A DNA stretch of 64,000 nucleotides, from assembly GCA_947579605.1 (NCBI GenBank), contig OX388325.1, forward strand, positions 7,125,572 through 7,189,571. Direction: 5' to 3'. Shown here in pieces: positions 63,916-64,000 of the stretch. How positions within the stretch are numbered: position 1 is the first letter of the stretch; each line of letters begins with the position of its first letter. Source of the DNA: Athripsodes cinereus. Lineage: Eukaryota; Arthropoda; Insecta; Trichoptera; Leptoceridae. A model generated the notes under the pieces. The model did not search any database, was not told the origin of the DNA, and saw only the letters and a program-made list of their open reading frames with translations. A program made the translations under genes and the position numbers.

Positions 63916-64000
63916 AAATTTTAATTTAATTGGTTATACATATTATTATAATCAACGCCACTCTTTCAATTCCACAAACAAACAAGTATATAATATACAC

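Overview
The window is AT-rich, intron-poor animal DNA packed with transposable elements. The mix is typical of an insect and most probably a moth or butterfly: many short, tRNA-like SINEs, truncated LINEs that end right after their stop codon in short tandem tails, and several hAT, piggyBac-like and TA-target MITEs. There are no bacterial features, no rRNA, no CRISPR array and no convincing functional tRNA gene. The order-level call is inference from repeat style, not from a species marker.

The only host gene I can support lies on the minus strand. Three coding segments fit a neuron navigator (NAV / Drosophila sickie) gene: a long N-terminal exon (60563-61408), a short candidate alternative first exon (46286-46360), and the first exon of the calponin-homology (CH) domain (44942-45085). 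Both upstream exons end in phase 0 with ...IQ and can splice to the CH exon, which begins IYTDWANHYL. The long intron (about 15.5 kb) and everything below 44942 are therefore probably intronic sequence of this gene. I did not find the next CH exon, so it should lie in the unrecognised part of the window or beyond position 1.

Region by region. 1-12.6 kb: a TA-flanked MITE, SINEs, LINE ends, a clean SINE-like insertion with an 18-bp target duplication (6661-6756), two TIR MITEs and a LINE fragment with a 13-bp target duplication (9107-9647). 12.68-14.61 kb: a minisatellite of about 20 units of roughly 97 bp with higher-order structure. 15.1-21.1 kb: two MITEs and a complete, apparently intact non-LTR retrotransposon (LINE-P: PHD-finger ORF1 plus endonuclease/reverse-transcriptase ORF2) sitting in the middle of an older inverted-repeat element. 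21.3-32 kb: LINE remnants, a 1.3-kb hAT element with an 8-bp target duplication, and a second LINE (LINE-R) with a 422-codon open reading frame. 32-40 kb: foldback element, TA MITE, interrupted MITEs and a tandem array of palindromes. 40.8-44.8 kb: a broken mariner transposase, a 794-bp hAT element and a hairpin MITE. 44.9-61.4 kb: the navigator exons and their TE-filled intron. 61.4-64 kb: probable upstream non-coding sequence, a small MITE and a 180-bp GA microsatellite.

Nothing here forms an operon-like or defence-like system. What stands out is the alternative 5' structure of the navigator gene, one possibly autonomous LINE, and an unusually readable record of nested insertions with matching empty sites inside the same window. 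Family letters (LINE-B, repeat A, MITE-C and so on) are labels used only in this annotation.
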